This document shows positions 1 to 7,209 of a stretch of DNA of 12,585 nt, piece by piece. The notes beneath the pieces were generated by a model that saw nothing but the letters and a program-made list of their open reading frames with translations, made no database searches and was not told the origin of the DNA. Position numbers and translations under genes: made by a program. Position 1 is the stretch's first letter. Every line of letters starts with the position of its first letter. Source of the DNA: CAZMOK01 sp964567785 (GTDB lineage: Bacteria; Bacteroidota; Bacteroidia; Bacteroidales; JAGOPY01); the NCBI GenBank assembly GCA_964567785.1, contig CAZMOK010000074.1:1-12585 (forward strand), read 5' to 3'.

Positions 1-5
1 TACTA

Positions 6-36
6 TTTACTATTTATTATTTCCCAACTATCTTTG
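6..36 (+). promoter_or_regulatory. Bacteroidota-type promoter for the MBL-fold gene
   Basis: The -7 element TATCTTTG (29-36) matches TAnnTTTG exactly. A TTTA at 6-9 lies 19 bp upstream in the -33 position (consensus TTTG). Transcription would begin around 41-44, only a few bases before the ATG at 47, so the message would be almost leaderless. The -33 match is imperfect and the window edge prevents checking further upstream. Confidence 0.5.
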
Positions 37-46
37 AATAAAAAGA

Positions 47-733
47 ATGAGCATGCCTACATCAATCCATTATTTCAGATATGGGATAAACCGGGTTTTC
101 GTGATCCGGCAGAAAGGCACCATCATGATCGATGCCGGGCCGCCGGGTATCGCCGGTAAATTTGAAAAAGACCTCTTAAAAGAGGGTATAAAACCTGATA
201 GCATCAAGCTGATGGTGCTGACCCACGGCGACTTCGACCATTCTGGATCGGCAGCTTCGATCAAAAGGCTGACCGGTTGTGATGTGGCTGTCCACAGCAA
301 GGACCGGCACCTGGTAGAAAAAGGGATGTTCAACTGGCCTCCGGGGACCACACCCTGGGGTAAGTTTACCCATATGATTTTTGCGCCGTTAATGCGAAGA
401 ATAAAAATGGAGCCCGTAAAGCCCGATCTGATCCTTCCTGATGAAAATTTTCCGCTTCATGAGTATGGCATTGATGGCCAGGTGGTTTATACACCCGGTC
501 ATACACAAGGCCACGTAAGTGTGGTATTGGATGAAGGCATTGCTTTTATCGGCTGCCTGTCGCACAACATTAAATTGTTCAGGCTAAGGCCCAACCTTCC
601 CATCTATGCGGAAAATATTGAAGAGGTAAAGTCAAGCTGGAAAAAGATCCTTAATATGGGCATAACAGAGGTCTACCCGGCGCACGGAAAATCTTTTAAC
701 TCAAATAGGATCAGGAAGCACCTGCCGGCTTGA
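47..733 (+). CDS. MBL-fold metallo-hydrolase with variant metal ligands
   Basis: This 228-aa single-domain protein is a cytoplasmic metallo-beta-lactamase-fold hydrolase of the large glyoxalase II-like superfamily; the substrate cannot be told. The fold markers are in order: MIDAG (27-31), THGDFDH (59-65), TPGHTQGH (149-156) and PAHG (211-214). Two metal-ligand positions differ from the glyoxalase II pattern. The second His of HxHxDH is Asp62, and the usual GD motif reads GC, putting Cys170 where the bridging Asp should be. HxDxDH variants are known; Cys at motif 4 is typical of B1 beta-lactamases. There is no signal peptide, so an antibiotic-degrading role is unlikely. ATG at 47 follows a good promoter; a second in-frame ATG at 53 is possible. 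Its last 23 bp overlap the 3' end of the opposing gene, with no terminator between them. Confidence 0.9.
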   Translation: MSMPTSIHYFRYGINRVFVIRQKGTIMIDAGPPGIAGKFEKDLLKEGIKPDSIKLMVLTHGDFDHSGSAASIKRLTGCDVAVHSKDRHLVEKGMFNWPPGTTPWGKFTHMIFAPLMRRIKMEPVKPDLILPDENFPLHEYGIDGQVVYTPGHTQGHVSVVLDEGIAFIGCLSHNIKLFRLRPNLPIYAENIEEVKSSWKKILNMGITEVYPAHGKSFNSNRIRKHLPA

Positions 734-2228
734 AGATGCTTGATCCGGCAATGCCGCCAAGAGCGCTCAGAACAAGAACGGCGCCTTCGTTGAAATATTC
801 AAAATCAAGGTTGAAGTTCAGCAGGTTCAGCCCGATGGCCCAGTAAGCCAGCGCTACAATAAAACCGGTAAGCACACCGGCTATAAAGGCCTTTACCCTG
901 AACCCTTTCTTTGCTTTTGGCAGCATCCTGATAAGCGTGCCGATGATCCCGCCGAGAATGGCAAAAAGCAGGAAGATCCACGGAAAGACATAATCAACCT
1001 CATCCGCGGATGACGGGATGTCTGACGCAACAGTTACAACATCCCTTTTTGCGCCTTTCGATCGCAGGCTTACGGTTTGGATAGGGGCCATGCTGCTTAG
1101 CTCAACCCTCTGGGGTTCGACGAAACCGTTTTCAGCCCGTACAGATACAGGTACCGGCCCAAAGTCTGAAACACCCAGCAATTCAAGATCGATCAGGGTT
1201 GTTTCTATGCCATAGCCCTGTATTGACCTCTTATGGGATGTGACCCTTATAAAAGGCTCTACCGGCCTCTCATCCCTGACCCAGGTGTCGGTGTTCATCT
1301 CCCTGAGGCCCAAAGAAACTGTGTTGTTCTCGTTTTCCGGAACCCTGACCTCGCCAGGTGTCAGCTTCAGTTCACGGACGGGGATATCCATATTGATGAA
1401 CTCTACTTCAAATTGATCCACAGGTACTTCTGAGGCATAGACCTTGTAAATAATTGGTGAAGCCAGTTGTTTTTGTTCATCGGTAAATTTCCCGTCCTTT
1501 ATTTCCTTCAGGATAACCTCAAGGGAAGTCTTCCAAGTGCCTTCCCGCGGGTCGTAACCTACCGGTACTTTCGAAACGAACAGAGGTATTATATCGGCTT
1601 CTTTGTTCTCGGCCGTTTTGGCCCTAATAATGTATTCGTTAGCGCCTGCGTTTTCGTGTAACAAGGCAATATCCAATGTTCTCAGGAGCTCCGGGGCCTC
1701 AAAGGAGGCGAAATTCTGCCCTTCTGCCAGCTTGAAATCTTTAGGCGATTGCTGCCTGGTTACTACTTCACCGCCAATATCCATGTATTTTATGGTTTGA
1801 CGGGTGTTGTAAAGCTTGTCGTAATCATTTTTGAATTGCGGCTGTACCTGGAGGTTTTGGAGGTTCGTCTGCAGCTGATGGTGTGTGAATGTCTTCGGGA
1901 CAGGATAATAGACTGCCGTTCTGCCCTTGATGCGACGGTCTGTAAGTTCCGGATTGGTTTCCCTGAGCAGTTCATAATCGAGATCCCCTCTTTCTGCGAT
2001 TTCCTCAAGGCTTGTGGTCTGTCCGGCATGGACTTTAATTACATAGTATTCTTTTCCGTTAATTTCTTTTTTAGGGAGCTGATCAAGGTCAAGTCTTTGG
2101 GGTTTGGCCAGGGCTGTTGTAATTAAGGATTGAAACAGCATTATCAGGATCAGAACTAATACGCTATGAAGATGGTATCGAATCCTTCCGGATCTAGATT
2201 CTTTTCTTAATGGAATTAAAGGTCTCAT
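711..2228 (-). CDS. Envelope protein: signal peptide, LysM-like domain, beta-rich region, three C-terminal TM segments
   Basis: The protein is 505 aa from the ATG at 2228. The frame extends to a TTG at 2252, but that adds only eight residues and would leave almost no leader after the promoter at 2271-2302. A basic N-terminus and hydrophobic segment (about 23-40) end in Ala-Leu-Ala41, a signal peptidase I site. Residues 60-110 resemble a divergent LysM domain (YYVIKVHAGQT, then LRETNPEL), suggesting glycan or peptidoglycan binding. A long beta-rich region follows; 345-405 looks like an Ig or invasin-like sandwich. Three hydrophobic segments (about 413-434, 446-466, 482-499), rich in GG pairs, close the protein, so it is probably a periplasmic protein anchored in the inner membrane by its C-terminus. 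I do not recognise the family as a whole. The gene is convergent with, and overlaps, the MBL gene. Confidence 0.8.
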   Translation of the reverse strand: MRPLIPLRKESRSGRIRYHLHSVLVLILIMLFQSLITTALAKPQRLDLDQLPKKEINGKEYYVIKVHAGQTTSLEEIAERGDLDYELLRETNPELTDRRIKGRTAVYYPVPKTFTHHQLQTNLQNLQVQPQFKNDYDKLYNTRQTIKYMDIGGEVVTRQQSPKDFKLAEGQNFASFEAPELLRTLDIALLHENAGANEYIIRAKTAENKEADIIPLFVSKVPVGYDPREGTWKTSLEVILKEIKDGKFTDEQKQLASPIIYKVYASEVPVDQFEVEFINMDIPVRELKLTPGEVRVPENENNTVSLGLREMNTDTWVRDERPVEPFIRVTSHKRSIQGYGIETTLIDLELLGVSDFGPVPVSVRAENGFVEPQRVELSSMAPIQTVSLRSKGAKRDVVTVASDIPSSADEVDYVFPWIFLLFAILGGIIGTLIRMLPKAKKGFRVKAFIAGVLTGFIVALAYWAIGLNLLNFNLDFEYFNEGAVLVLSALGGIAGSSIFKPAGAS

Positions 2229-2270
2229 TGCTGATGATTTTTTGAATAACAAGCATTTAGCAGGAAAGAA

Positions 2271-2302
2271 TAAAGTTACGGCTATTTAAAGGCAGATGCA
2301 AA
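2271..2302 (-). promoter_or_regulatory. Bacteroidota-type promoter for the LysM-like envelope gene
   Basis: On the minus strand TTTG (2302-2299) is followed after exactly 20 bp by TAACTTTA (2278-2271), one mismatch from TAnnTTTG. The inferred start near 2264 leaves a leader of about 36 nt to the ATG at 2228, which supports that start over the upstream TTG. Confidence 0.55.
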
Positions 2303-2329
2303 TACTTCGTTAAATCATCAAATCGTCAT

Positions 2330-2357
2330 AAAAAAACCTGTCCCGGGGAGGGACAGG
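2330..2357 (-). terminator. Intrinsic terminator, minus strand
   Basis: An 8-bp perfect GC-rich stem (CCTGTCCC 2337-2344 with GGGACAGG 2350-2357) encloses a 5-nt loop. On the minus strand it is followed by seven T (2336-2330). It would end leftward transcription from the methyltransferase gene and insulate it from the LysM-like gene, whose promoter lies just downstream. Confidence 0.85.
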
Positions 2358-2555
2358 CTCTGATAACTTCAGAATTTAAACCCAAAATCCTAAAATCACT
2401 TATACTGCTAAGATATAATAAGGTTACAACATTTTTTTCAATAATGTTATATTGGTTATTCACAGACCTTTCTTAGTATATGTCGTAAGATATTGAAAAA
2501 CAGCAAATAAAGCTGGTAATAAAAACCGGCCTTTGCCATCCGGGTTCTTTTATTT
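2358..2555. other. AT-rich intergenic stretch
   Basis: Between the terminator and the methyltransferase stop I see no gene. Only weak AT-rich dyads are present, for example AACATT (2428-2433) with AATGTT (2443-2448). Nothing is strong enough to annotate as a functional element. Confidence 0.5.
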
Positions 2556-3119
2556 TCAGGTGCCTGTCCGGTTTTTGATAATCATGACTGTGCCTTCAAG
2601 GTCGGGCATCAGTACCGGGCTTTCAGGTATCCCTGCCGAAAATTCGTCAACGGCTTTTACGATCCCAGGCCAGTTGTCATTATAATCATGGACAAGGATA
2701 ACACCGCCCGGACTCAGCCTGGGATAGAAGAATTCCAGGCCGGTCTTCGTTGGATTGTAGAGATCGGCATCCATATTGACAAGGCTGAAAACCTCGTTTT
2801 CAAGTCCTTTTGCCGAGCCGGGGAAATAACCTGGGTGAAAAGTTATATTGTCATTCCCGTTTATATGCATCCCGGCTTTTTCTATACTTGTGTCACCAAA
2901 ATTCTGCGGGGTATAGGTTGCCGCTTTACCTGTTTCCCCTTCAAGGTCCCCGGGTGGGAATCCCTCGAATGTATCGAAGAGATGAAATTTTCGCGACGGA
3001 TCCATGAGGTGCAATATCCTGGCACTTAACCCCTTATAAACGCCCAGTTCAGCAAAGCAGCCTTTCACTTTCTGCTTTTTCAGTCTTTCAACCTGCAGCC
3101 ACCAGATGAAAAACCTTAT
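2556..3119 (-). CDS. TylF/MycF-family SAM-dependent O-methyltransferase, 5' end missing in gap
   Basis: 187 C-terminal residues are visible; the family is usually around 250 aa, so perhaps 50-70 N-terminal residues lie in the 3120-3219 gap. Visible family markers are the SAM-binding AELGVYKG, the family signature FHLFDTFEGFP, NMDADLYNPT and GGVILVHDYND near the end. TylF/MycF enzymes methylate sugar hydroxyls (macrolides, aminocoumarins, surface glycans) with Mg2+. In characterised members the metal site includes a DDY motif; here it reads HDY, a variant I believe also occurs in other members of the family. The substrate cannot be assigned, and with no antibiotic or glycan cluster visible, a role in surface polysaccharide is only a guess. 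A GTG at 3230 is in frame through the N filler, but since the true gap length is unknown this start has no support. A terminator follows at 2330-2357. Confidence 0.85.
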   Translation of the reverse strand: MRFFIWWLQVERLKKQKVKGCFAELGVYKGLSARILHLMDPSRKFHLFDTFEGFPPGDLEGETGKAATYTPQNFGDTSIEKAGMHINGNDNITFHPGYFPGSAKGLENEVFSLVNMDADLYNPTKTGLEFFYPRLSPGGVILVHDYNDNWPGIVKAVDEFSAGIPESPVLMPDLEGTVMIIKNRTGT

Positions 3120-3219
3120 NNNNNNNNNNNNNNNNNNNNNNNNNNNNNNNNNNNNNNNNNNNNNNNNNNNNNNNNNNNNNNNNNNNNNNNNNNNNNNNNN
3201 NNNNNNNNNNNNNNNNNNN
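3120..3219. other. Assembly gap (100 N)
   Basis: Exactly 100 N, the conventional filler for a gap of unknown length. It removes the 5' end and start of the methyltransferase gene. Confidence 0.98.
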
Positions 3220-3255
3220 AAACAAACCACAAAGTCCGTTAATAATAGTAAGATA

Positions 3256-3972
3256 TCAGCTTTTCAGCTCGCCTCCGCCAAACAGTGACAGCCCCCTTAT
3301 GACAAGAGTTTTCGAAGTATCTATCTCGGCCTGTGGCCGTTTGTCGCCAAACCCTCCGAAAATATTGGTGGTTTCAAGCCGTACATTCCATTCGGCCGGT
3401 ATCATCAGATTAGACCCGCCAAAGATGGACGTTGCCTCTATTTCCGCATATTCAGCCAGTTTACATTGGGTCAGGTCAATGTTCGACCCTCCGAAGATGC
3501 TCACAACCTGTCCTCCCCTGAAACTATCAGATTTAAATCTCTTGTCGCCTCCCCCGAAAATCGAAACTTCGTCTATATAATCAGATTTTTTTTCGCTTTC
3601 GGAAATTCCCCTTTTAGTGAAATGCCTTCTTGTGCCAAAGATCAGGTAAATACCTCCGAGGATAAGCAAAGCAGGCCAGAAAACCCTCCTGAAAGTGATG
3701 GGGAAATCATAGAAGTCAGATAACAGGAAAAACCCTCCTATGGCAATCAGTATGATACCCCAGAACTTTCCTCTATCATTGAATAGCGAGATCACTCCCA
3801 GTGCTATGAGCAACATTTCCCAGGAAAAAATATAATCCCATGTGTTTTCAGATACGACCCCGGTATTTCTCAGGAGCCAGATGAGCCCCAGGGCAATGAC
3901 GATCAATCCGAATACGAGGGTCTTGGCATTAAAGGACCTGTTAACAGGCTGCTTTTCGTTTGGTTCCATCAT
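3256..3972 (-). CDS. LiaF/DUF5668-like membrane protein with FGG-repeat beta-solenoid
   Basis: The protein is 238 aa. The N-terminal half has four hydrophobic segments (about 17-35, 48-65, 70-88, 98-113), matching the small LiaI/LiaF-type transmembrane domain. The soluble C-terminal half carries five [IL]FGG motifs at residues 138, 159, 183, 204 and 230, spaced 21-26 residues, most followed by a small or acidic stretch (FGGSN, FGGGD). This is the pattern of a short right-handed beta-solenoid such as the LiaF C-terminal domain. In Firmicutes, LiaF restrains an envelope-stress two-component system; in Bacteroidota such proteins are common and mostly uncharacterised, so an envelope-stress role is inference. 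No histidine kinase lies next to it. Two tandem ATGs (3972, 3969) begin the frame, about 10 nt after a good promoter. One Cys, C170, is present. Confidence 0.8.
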   Translation of the reverse strand: MMEPNEKQPVNRSFNAKTLVFGLIVIALGLIWLLRNTGVVSENTWDYIFSWEMLLIALGVISLFNDRGKFWGIILIAIGGFFLLSDFYDFPITFRRVFWPALLILGGIYLIFGTRRHFTKRGISESEKKSDYIDEVSIFGGGDKRFKSDSFRGGQVVSIFGGSNIDLTQCKLAEYAEIEATSIFGGSNLMIPAEWNVRLETTNIFGGFGDKRPQAEIDTSKTLVIRGLSLFGGGELKS

Positions 3973-3988
3973 TAATACATTTTGGGGG

Positions 3989-4020
3989 CAAATTTAATTT
4001 GAAAAGAAGCCGATTGCAAC
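3989..4020 (-). promoter_or_regulatory. Bacteroidota-type promoter for the LiaF-like gene
   Basis: On the minus strand GTTG (4020-4017) is separated by 20 bp from TAAATTTG (3996-3989), a perfect TAnnTTTG. The inferred start leaves roughly a 10-nt leader before the ATG at 3972. Confidence 0.65.
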
Positions 4021-4048
4021 ACTTTTTTATAAAGTGCTTATTTGCAAC
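4014..4048. promoter_or_regulatory. Dyad and repeated TTGCAAC abutting the -33 element
   Basis: CACTTT (4020-4025) and AAAGTG (4031-4036) form a 6-bp inverted repeat around a 5-nt centre, flanked by two copies of TTGCAAC (4014-4020, 4042-4048). It touches the -33 box of the LiaF-like promoter, so it could be an operator. It is AT-rich and lacks a U tract after the stem, so it is a poor terminator for the permease gene. Confidence 0.3.
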
Positions 4049-4075
4049 CTGTAAACTTACGAACCATTGAAAACC

Positions 4076-6289
4076 TCACTCATACCTGAGGGCGTTCACC
4101 GGGTCTGTATTAGCTGCCCTGAAGCCCTGGTAGCTCGTTATCAAAATGGTAACAGTCAGTGTCACAAGTCCTGCCAGCAGGAATATCCACCAGCTCAGGC
4201 TTACCCTGTAAGTATAGTTGTTCAGCCAGTTATCAAGCGCCCACCACGACAGGGGCCAGGCTATGATATTCGCAATGGCCACCCATTTGATGAACTCTTT
4301 TGAGAGCAGGCTGTAAATATTTTCAATAGAGGCTCCGAAAACTTTCCTTACCCCGATCTCTTTCCGCCGCTGCTCGGCCATGAAGGAGGCCAGCCCCAGC
4401 AATCCTAAACATGCAATGAAGATGGCAAGTCCGGCAAAGACCATAAGCACTGTGCGGGCCTGCATTTCATTGTTGTATAATGAATTGTAAACTTTATCGA
4501 GAAAAGTATGATCCACCGGTAATTGGGGTGAATAGGATGACCAGGTATCTTCAACATAAGTAATTGTTTCCACAGCCTTTCCAGCGGCATATCTTATGGA
4601 GAGATATTCATAATCCCATCCGTACAAGCCTTCAAGCAGTATGAAAGCCATCGGCCGTACCTTCATGTGCATCGATTCGTAGCGGATGTTTTCAACCACC
4701 CCTATCACGTGAAATGTGTTCACCTGCTCCGACATATCATAAACTTTTTTCCCGACAGGGTCTTCCCATCCTAATAGTTCCAGCGCTGCCTCGTTTATTA
4801 CCATAGCTGTGGTATCGGTGCCGAAATCCCTGCTGAAGAAGCGGCCTCTGGCCATATCCAGTTTCATTACATCATCGAATTCAGTATCAACCACACACAG
4901 GTTCATAGTAAAGGATTCTTCAACCTCTTCGGCACTGAAACCGATATTATTGAAACGCACACCGGGTACCCTGTGTGAAAGGGAAACCTCTTCAATGGCA
5001 GGATTCTGCTTAAGTTCATTGATGAAGGGCCCGGTATTCTGTCCGAGCGACTGGGGATTCCGGATAACAAGCACGTTTTCTTTGTCGAATCCCAGGTTTT
5101 TATCCTGCAGGAGCACCAGTTGCCTGTACATGACTATAGTGGCTATTATCAGGCTGACTGAGATCACAAGTTGAAATATGACCAGGATACTCCGCAGCAT
5201 TTTGTTTCCCGATCCTTTCCGGAGGGTCCCTTTGAGTACGGTAGCAGGCCTGAAACGGGAAAGGTAGAAAGCAGGGTAGCTTCCGCTGATAAGCCCAACA
5301 ATGACTGCAAGGCCGAGAAGCACCGGGAGCATCCACCAGTCGGCCACGTAATCCAGGTCGAGGCTTTTGCCTACCAGGCGGTTGTATGATGGAAGGACGA
5401 GCTCTACAATGATGGCGGCCAGTATAAGTGCCATGAAACTCGTGATCATCGATTCACCCAGGAACTGGTTTACGAGTTTCGACCGTGTGGAACCGATCAC
5501 CTTCCTTATTCCTACCTCTTTGGCCCTGTTGGCCGACCTGGCAGTGGTGAGGTTCATGAAATTCACACAGGCTATGAGAAGGATGAAAAGGGCCACTGCA
5601 AGGAATATGTAAACATTTTCTTTGTCTCCGTTTGCCTCCCATTCACCGCTGATATCTGAAGTAAGGTGTATTTCGGTGAGGGGCTGAAAATAATATCTCC
5701 AGTAGTTACTGCTGGTGCCCCATTTTTCAACAACACTCTCGTCCAACATGTATTTTCTGACAAAATCTGGGAATTTCTCTTCCAGCGATCTGATCGAAGC
5801 ATTCTCTTTCAGTGTTATATAGGTCAGAAAATTATTGTTGAACCAGGCCTCCGAATTATAAAACCCTTCGTAAGAAATGAGTGAGGTCATGATCTCAGGG
5901 TGCATGTGGGAATTGGAAGGCAGGCCTTCAACAACTGCCGTTACCTTGAATTGTCTTTCTTCATTGAAGGTGAGCACTTTTCCGATTGGATTTTCATCCT
6001 GGAAATACTTACCGGCAATCTCTTTCGTGATAACAACCTCATTGGGATCATCAAGGCATCCTTCGGGGTCGCCTTGTAAGAAATTAAAAGTGAATATTTT
6101 GAAGAATGTGGAGTCGACTGCACAAACCCTGTTTTCAACAAAGATCTTGTCGCCGTAGCTAACCTCATTGTCCCAGTAGTGTGTTGTTCTCGTAATATGT
6201 TCTATTTCAGGGAACTCATTGTACAGTGCCCTCGGCATGGGTGCCGGGGTATAGGTCTGTTGTATCTCTGTATTCCCGATCAGCGCATC
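4076..6289 (-). CDS. MacB/FtsX-type ABC transporter permease, N-terminus missing in gap
   Basis: 737 residues are visible of a family usually about 780-810 aa; the first membrane helix and some following residues are in the 6290-6389 gap. Counting from the first visible residue, a periplasmic MacB-like core domain (1-220) begins with TPAPMPRALYNEFPE. It is followed by the first FtsX domain with KEVGIRKVIGS (258-268) and TM segments near 224-245, 280-299, 319-343 and 365-388. A second core domain follows, then the second FtsX domain with KEIGVRKVFGAS (643-654) and TM segments near 613-637, 666-684 and 696-718. This two-core duplicated permease is common in Bacteroidota and would work with a separate ATPase, possibly in mechanotransmission or export of small molecules, lipids or peptides. 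No ATPase gene is visible here. It is not fused to the stress protein upstream; the common frame is created by filler N. Confidence 0.9.
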   Translation of the reverse strand, partial: DALIGNTEIQQTYTPAPMPRALYNEFPEIEHITRTTHYWDNEVSYGDKIFVENRVCAVDSTFFKIFTFNFLQGDPEGCLDDPNEVVITKEIAGKYFQDENPIGKVLTFNEERQFKVTAVVEGLPSNSHMHPEIMTSLISYEGFYNSEAWFNNNFLTYITLKENASIRSLEEKFPDFVRKYMLDESVVEKWGTSSNYWRYYFQPLTEIHLTSDISGEWEANGDKENVYIFLAVALFILLIACVNFMNLTTARSANRAKEVGIRKVIGSTRSKLVNQFLGESMITSFMALILAAIIVELVLPSYNRLVGKSLDLDYVADWWMLPVLLGLAVIVGLISGSYPAFYLSRFRPATVLKGTLRKGSGNKMLRSILVIFQLVISVSLIIATIVMYRQLVLLQDKNLGFDKENVLVIRNPQSLGQNTGPFINELKQNPAIEEVSLSHRVPGVRFNNIGFSAEEVEESFTMNLCVVDTEFDDVMKLDMARGRFFSRDFGTDTTAMVINEAALELLGWEDPVGKKVYDMSEQVNTFHVIGVVENIRYESMHMKVRPMAFILLEGLYGWDYEYLSIRYAAGKAVETITYVEDTWSSYSPQLPVDHTFLDKVYNSLYNNEMQARTVLMVFAGLAIFIACLGLLGLASFMAEQRRKEIGVRKVFGASIENIYSLLSKEFIKWVAIANIIAWPLSWWALDNWLNNYTYRVSLSWWIFLLAGLVTLTVTILITSYQGFRAANTDPVNALRYE

Positions 6290-6389
6290 NNNNNNNNNNN
6301 NNNNNNNNNNNNNNNNNNNNNNNNNNNNNNNNNNNNNNNNNNNNNNNNNNNNNNNNNNNNNNNNNNNNNNNNNNNNNNNNNNNNNNNNN
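6290..6389. other. Assembly gap (100 N) between stress-protein and permease genes
   Basis: Exactly 100 N. The gap must hold about 45 C-terminal residues of the stress protein, about 60-70 N-terminal residues of the permease and any intergenic DNA, so the real length is probably above 300 bp. Confidence 0.95.
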
Positions 6390-7084
6390 ACAGCGATCAG
6401 GTCGGCATTTTCCTGCTCCGAATATCGCAGGGTCTGCCGGGCATAGCCCACTGAAAGAACTGTCTGCTTTTCTTTGGTGCGCTTAAGTACCAGGTTGTGC
6501 TTTTCGATCTTTTGCCTGGCGATATGGATATTGCTTTTTATGGAATCTGGCCATTCATAGCCAGGTTTTTCAATTGAAAAGAGGTGTACTTCAGCTCCGA
6601 AGGAGGATGCCAGGAAACAGGCTGAATCCACCAGTTTGCCATATCCTTCATGGCTTGCCACAGGAAGGATAATCTTTTTGAATTCATGTTTTACCGGGTA
6701 ATCGTTTTGGATTACAAGGCAGGGTGCGGCACTTTTCGCAACTATTTTGATGATGTCGGCTCCGATCAGCTTTTGCTTAAGCCCTTTGATGCCGTGTGTG
6801 CCAATTATCATCATCTTATAGGCAGAATCTTTTGCTTCGCCGGGGATTTCATTGAAAATGGATCCGGTCCTGACCAGCATCTCTGATGCTGATACTTCGG
6901 GACTGCTGTGATTTGAAACAAACTCTTCCAATTTCATCCTGGCTTCTTCTTTTTCGTTGTCGCTCTTTACTACGTGCAACAGCACCATTTGTAATCCTGA
7001 ACCGGCGCTTATCAGCGATGCCTGTTCAACGACCTTTTCAGAAAGATCAGTAAAATCTATGGGAACAAGGATTTTTTCACTCAT
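6390..7084 (-). CDS. Tandem universal stress protein (UspA family), C-terminus missing in gap
   Basis: 231 residues are visible from the ATG at 7084; two-domain Usp proteins of Bacteroidota run about 270-285 aa. Domain 1 (1-127) starts KILVPIDFTDLS with the nucleotide-contacting Asp10. It ends with the ATP-binding pattern G95-x2-G98-x9-G108, but Ala109 replaces the usual Ser/Thr. Domain 2 (about 136-231) begins KKIILPVAS, with Ala in place of the corresponding Asp, and is cut at NADLIA just before its own glycine motif. Usp proteins are cytosolic and bind ATP or AMP, or act as stress-induced dimers without nucleotide. The lost residues hint that domain 2, and perhaps domain 1, binds nucleotide poorly. 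I found no convincing promoter in the 125 bp between this start and the barrel-gene stop. Confidence 0.9.
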
Positions 7085-7209
7085 GACACATGAATATATT
7101 TATAAGAATAGATGTAATTGGCGCTGCAAAGTAGTCAAAAAAAAGCACTGTTTTCATTTTTGATTTAAAAATAATTTCCAGCTATTTCAGAAAGCATCAG
7201 CTACCTGAC

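Noticed and set aside
2226..2252. TTG start at 2252 for the LysM-like gene
   Set aside because: It adds eight residues without homology value and sits about 12 nt after the inferred transcription start; the ATG at 2228 gives a better leader and signal peptide.
2428..2448. AACATT/AATGTT hairpin as a terminator
   Set aside because: The stem is 6 bp, entirely AT-rich but for one pair, with a 9-nt loop, and a clear terminator lies 70 bp away.
3220..3230. GTG start at 3230 for the methyltransferase
   Set aside because: It is in frame only through filler N of unknown true length; no start can be assigned from this sequence.
7127..7134. TACTTTG upstream of the universal stress protein as a -7 box
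   Set aside because: Spacing inside the box is one base short of TAnnTTTG and no -33 element is found about 20 bp upstream.
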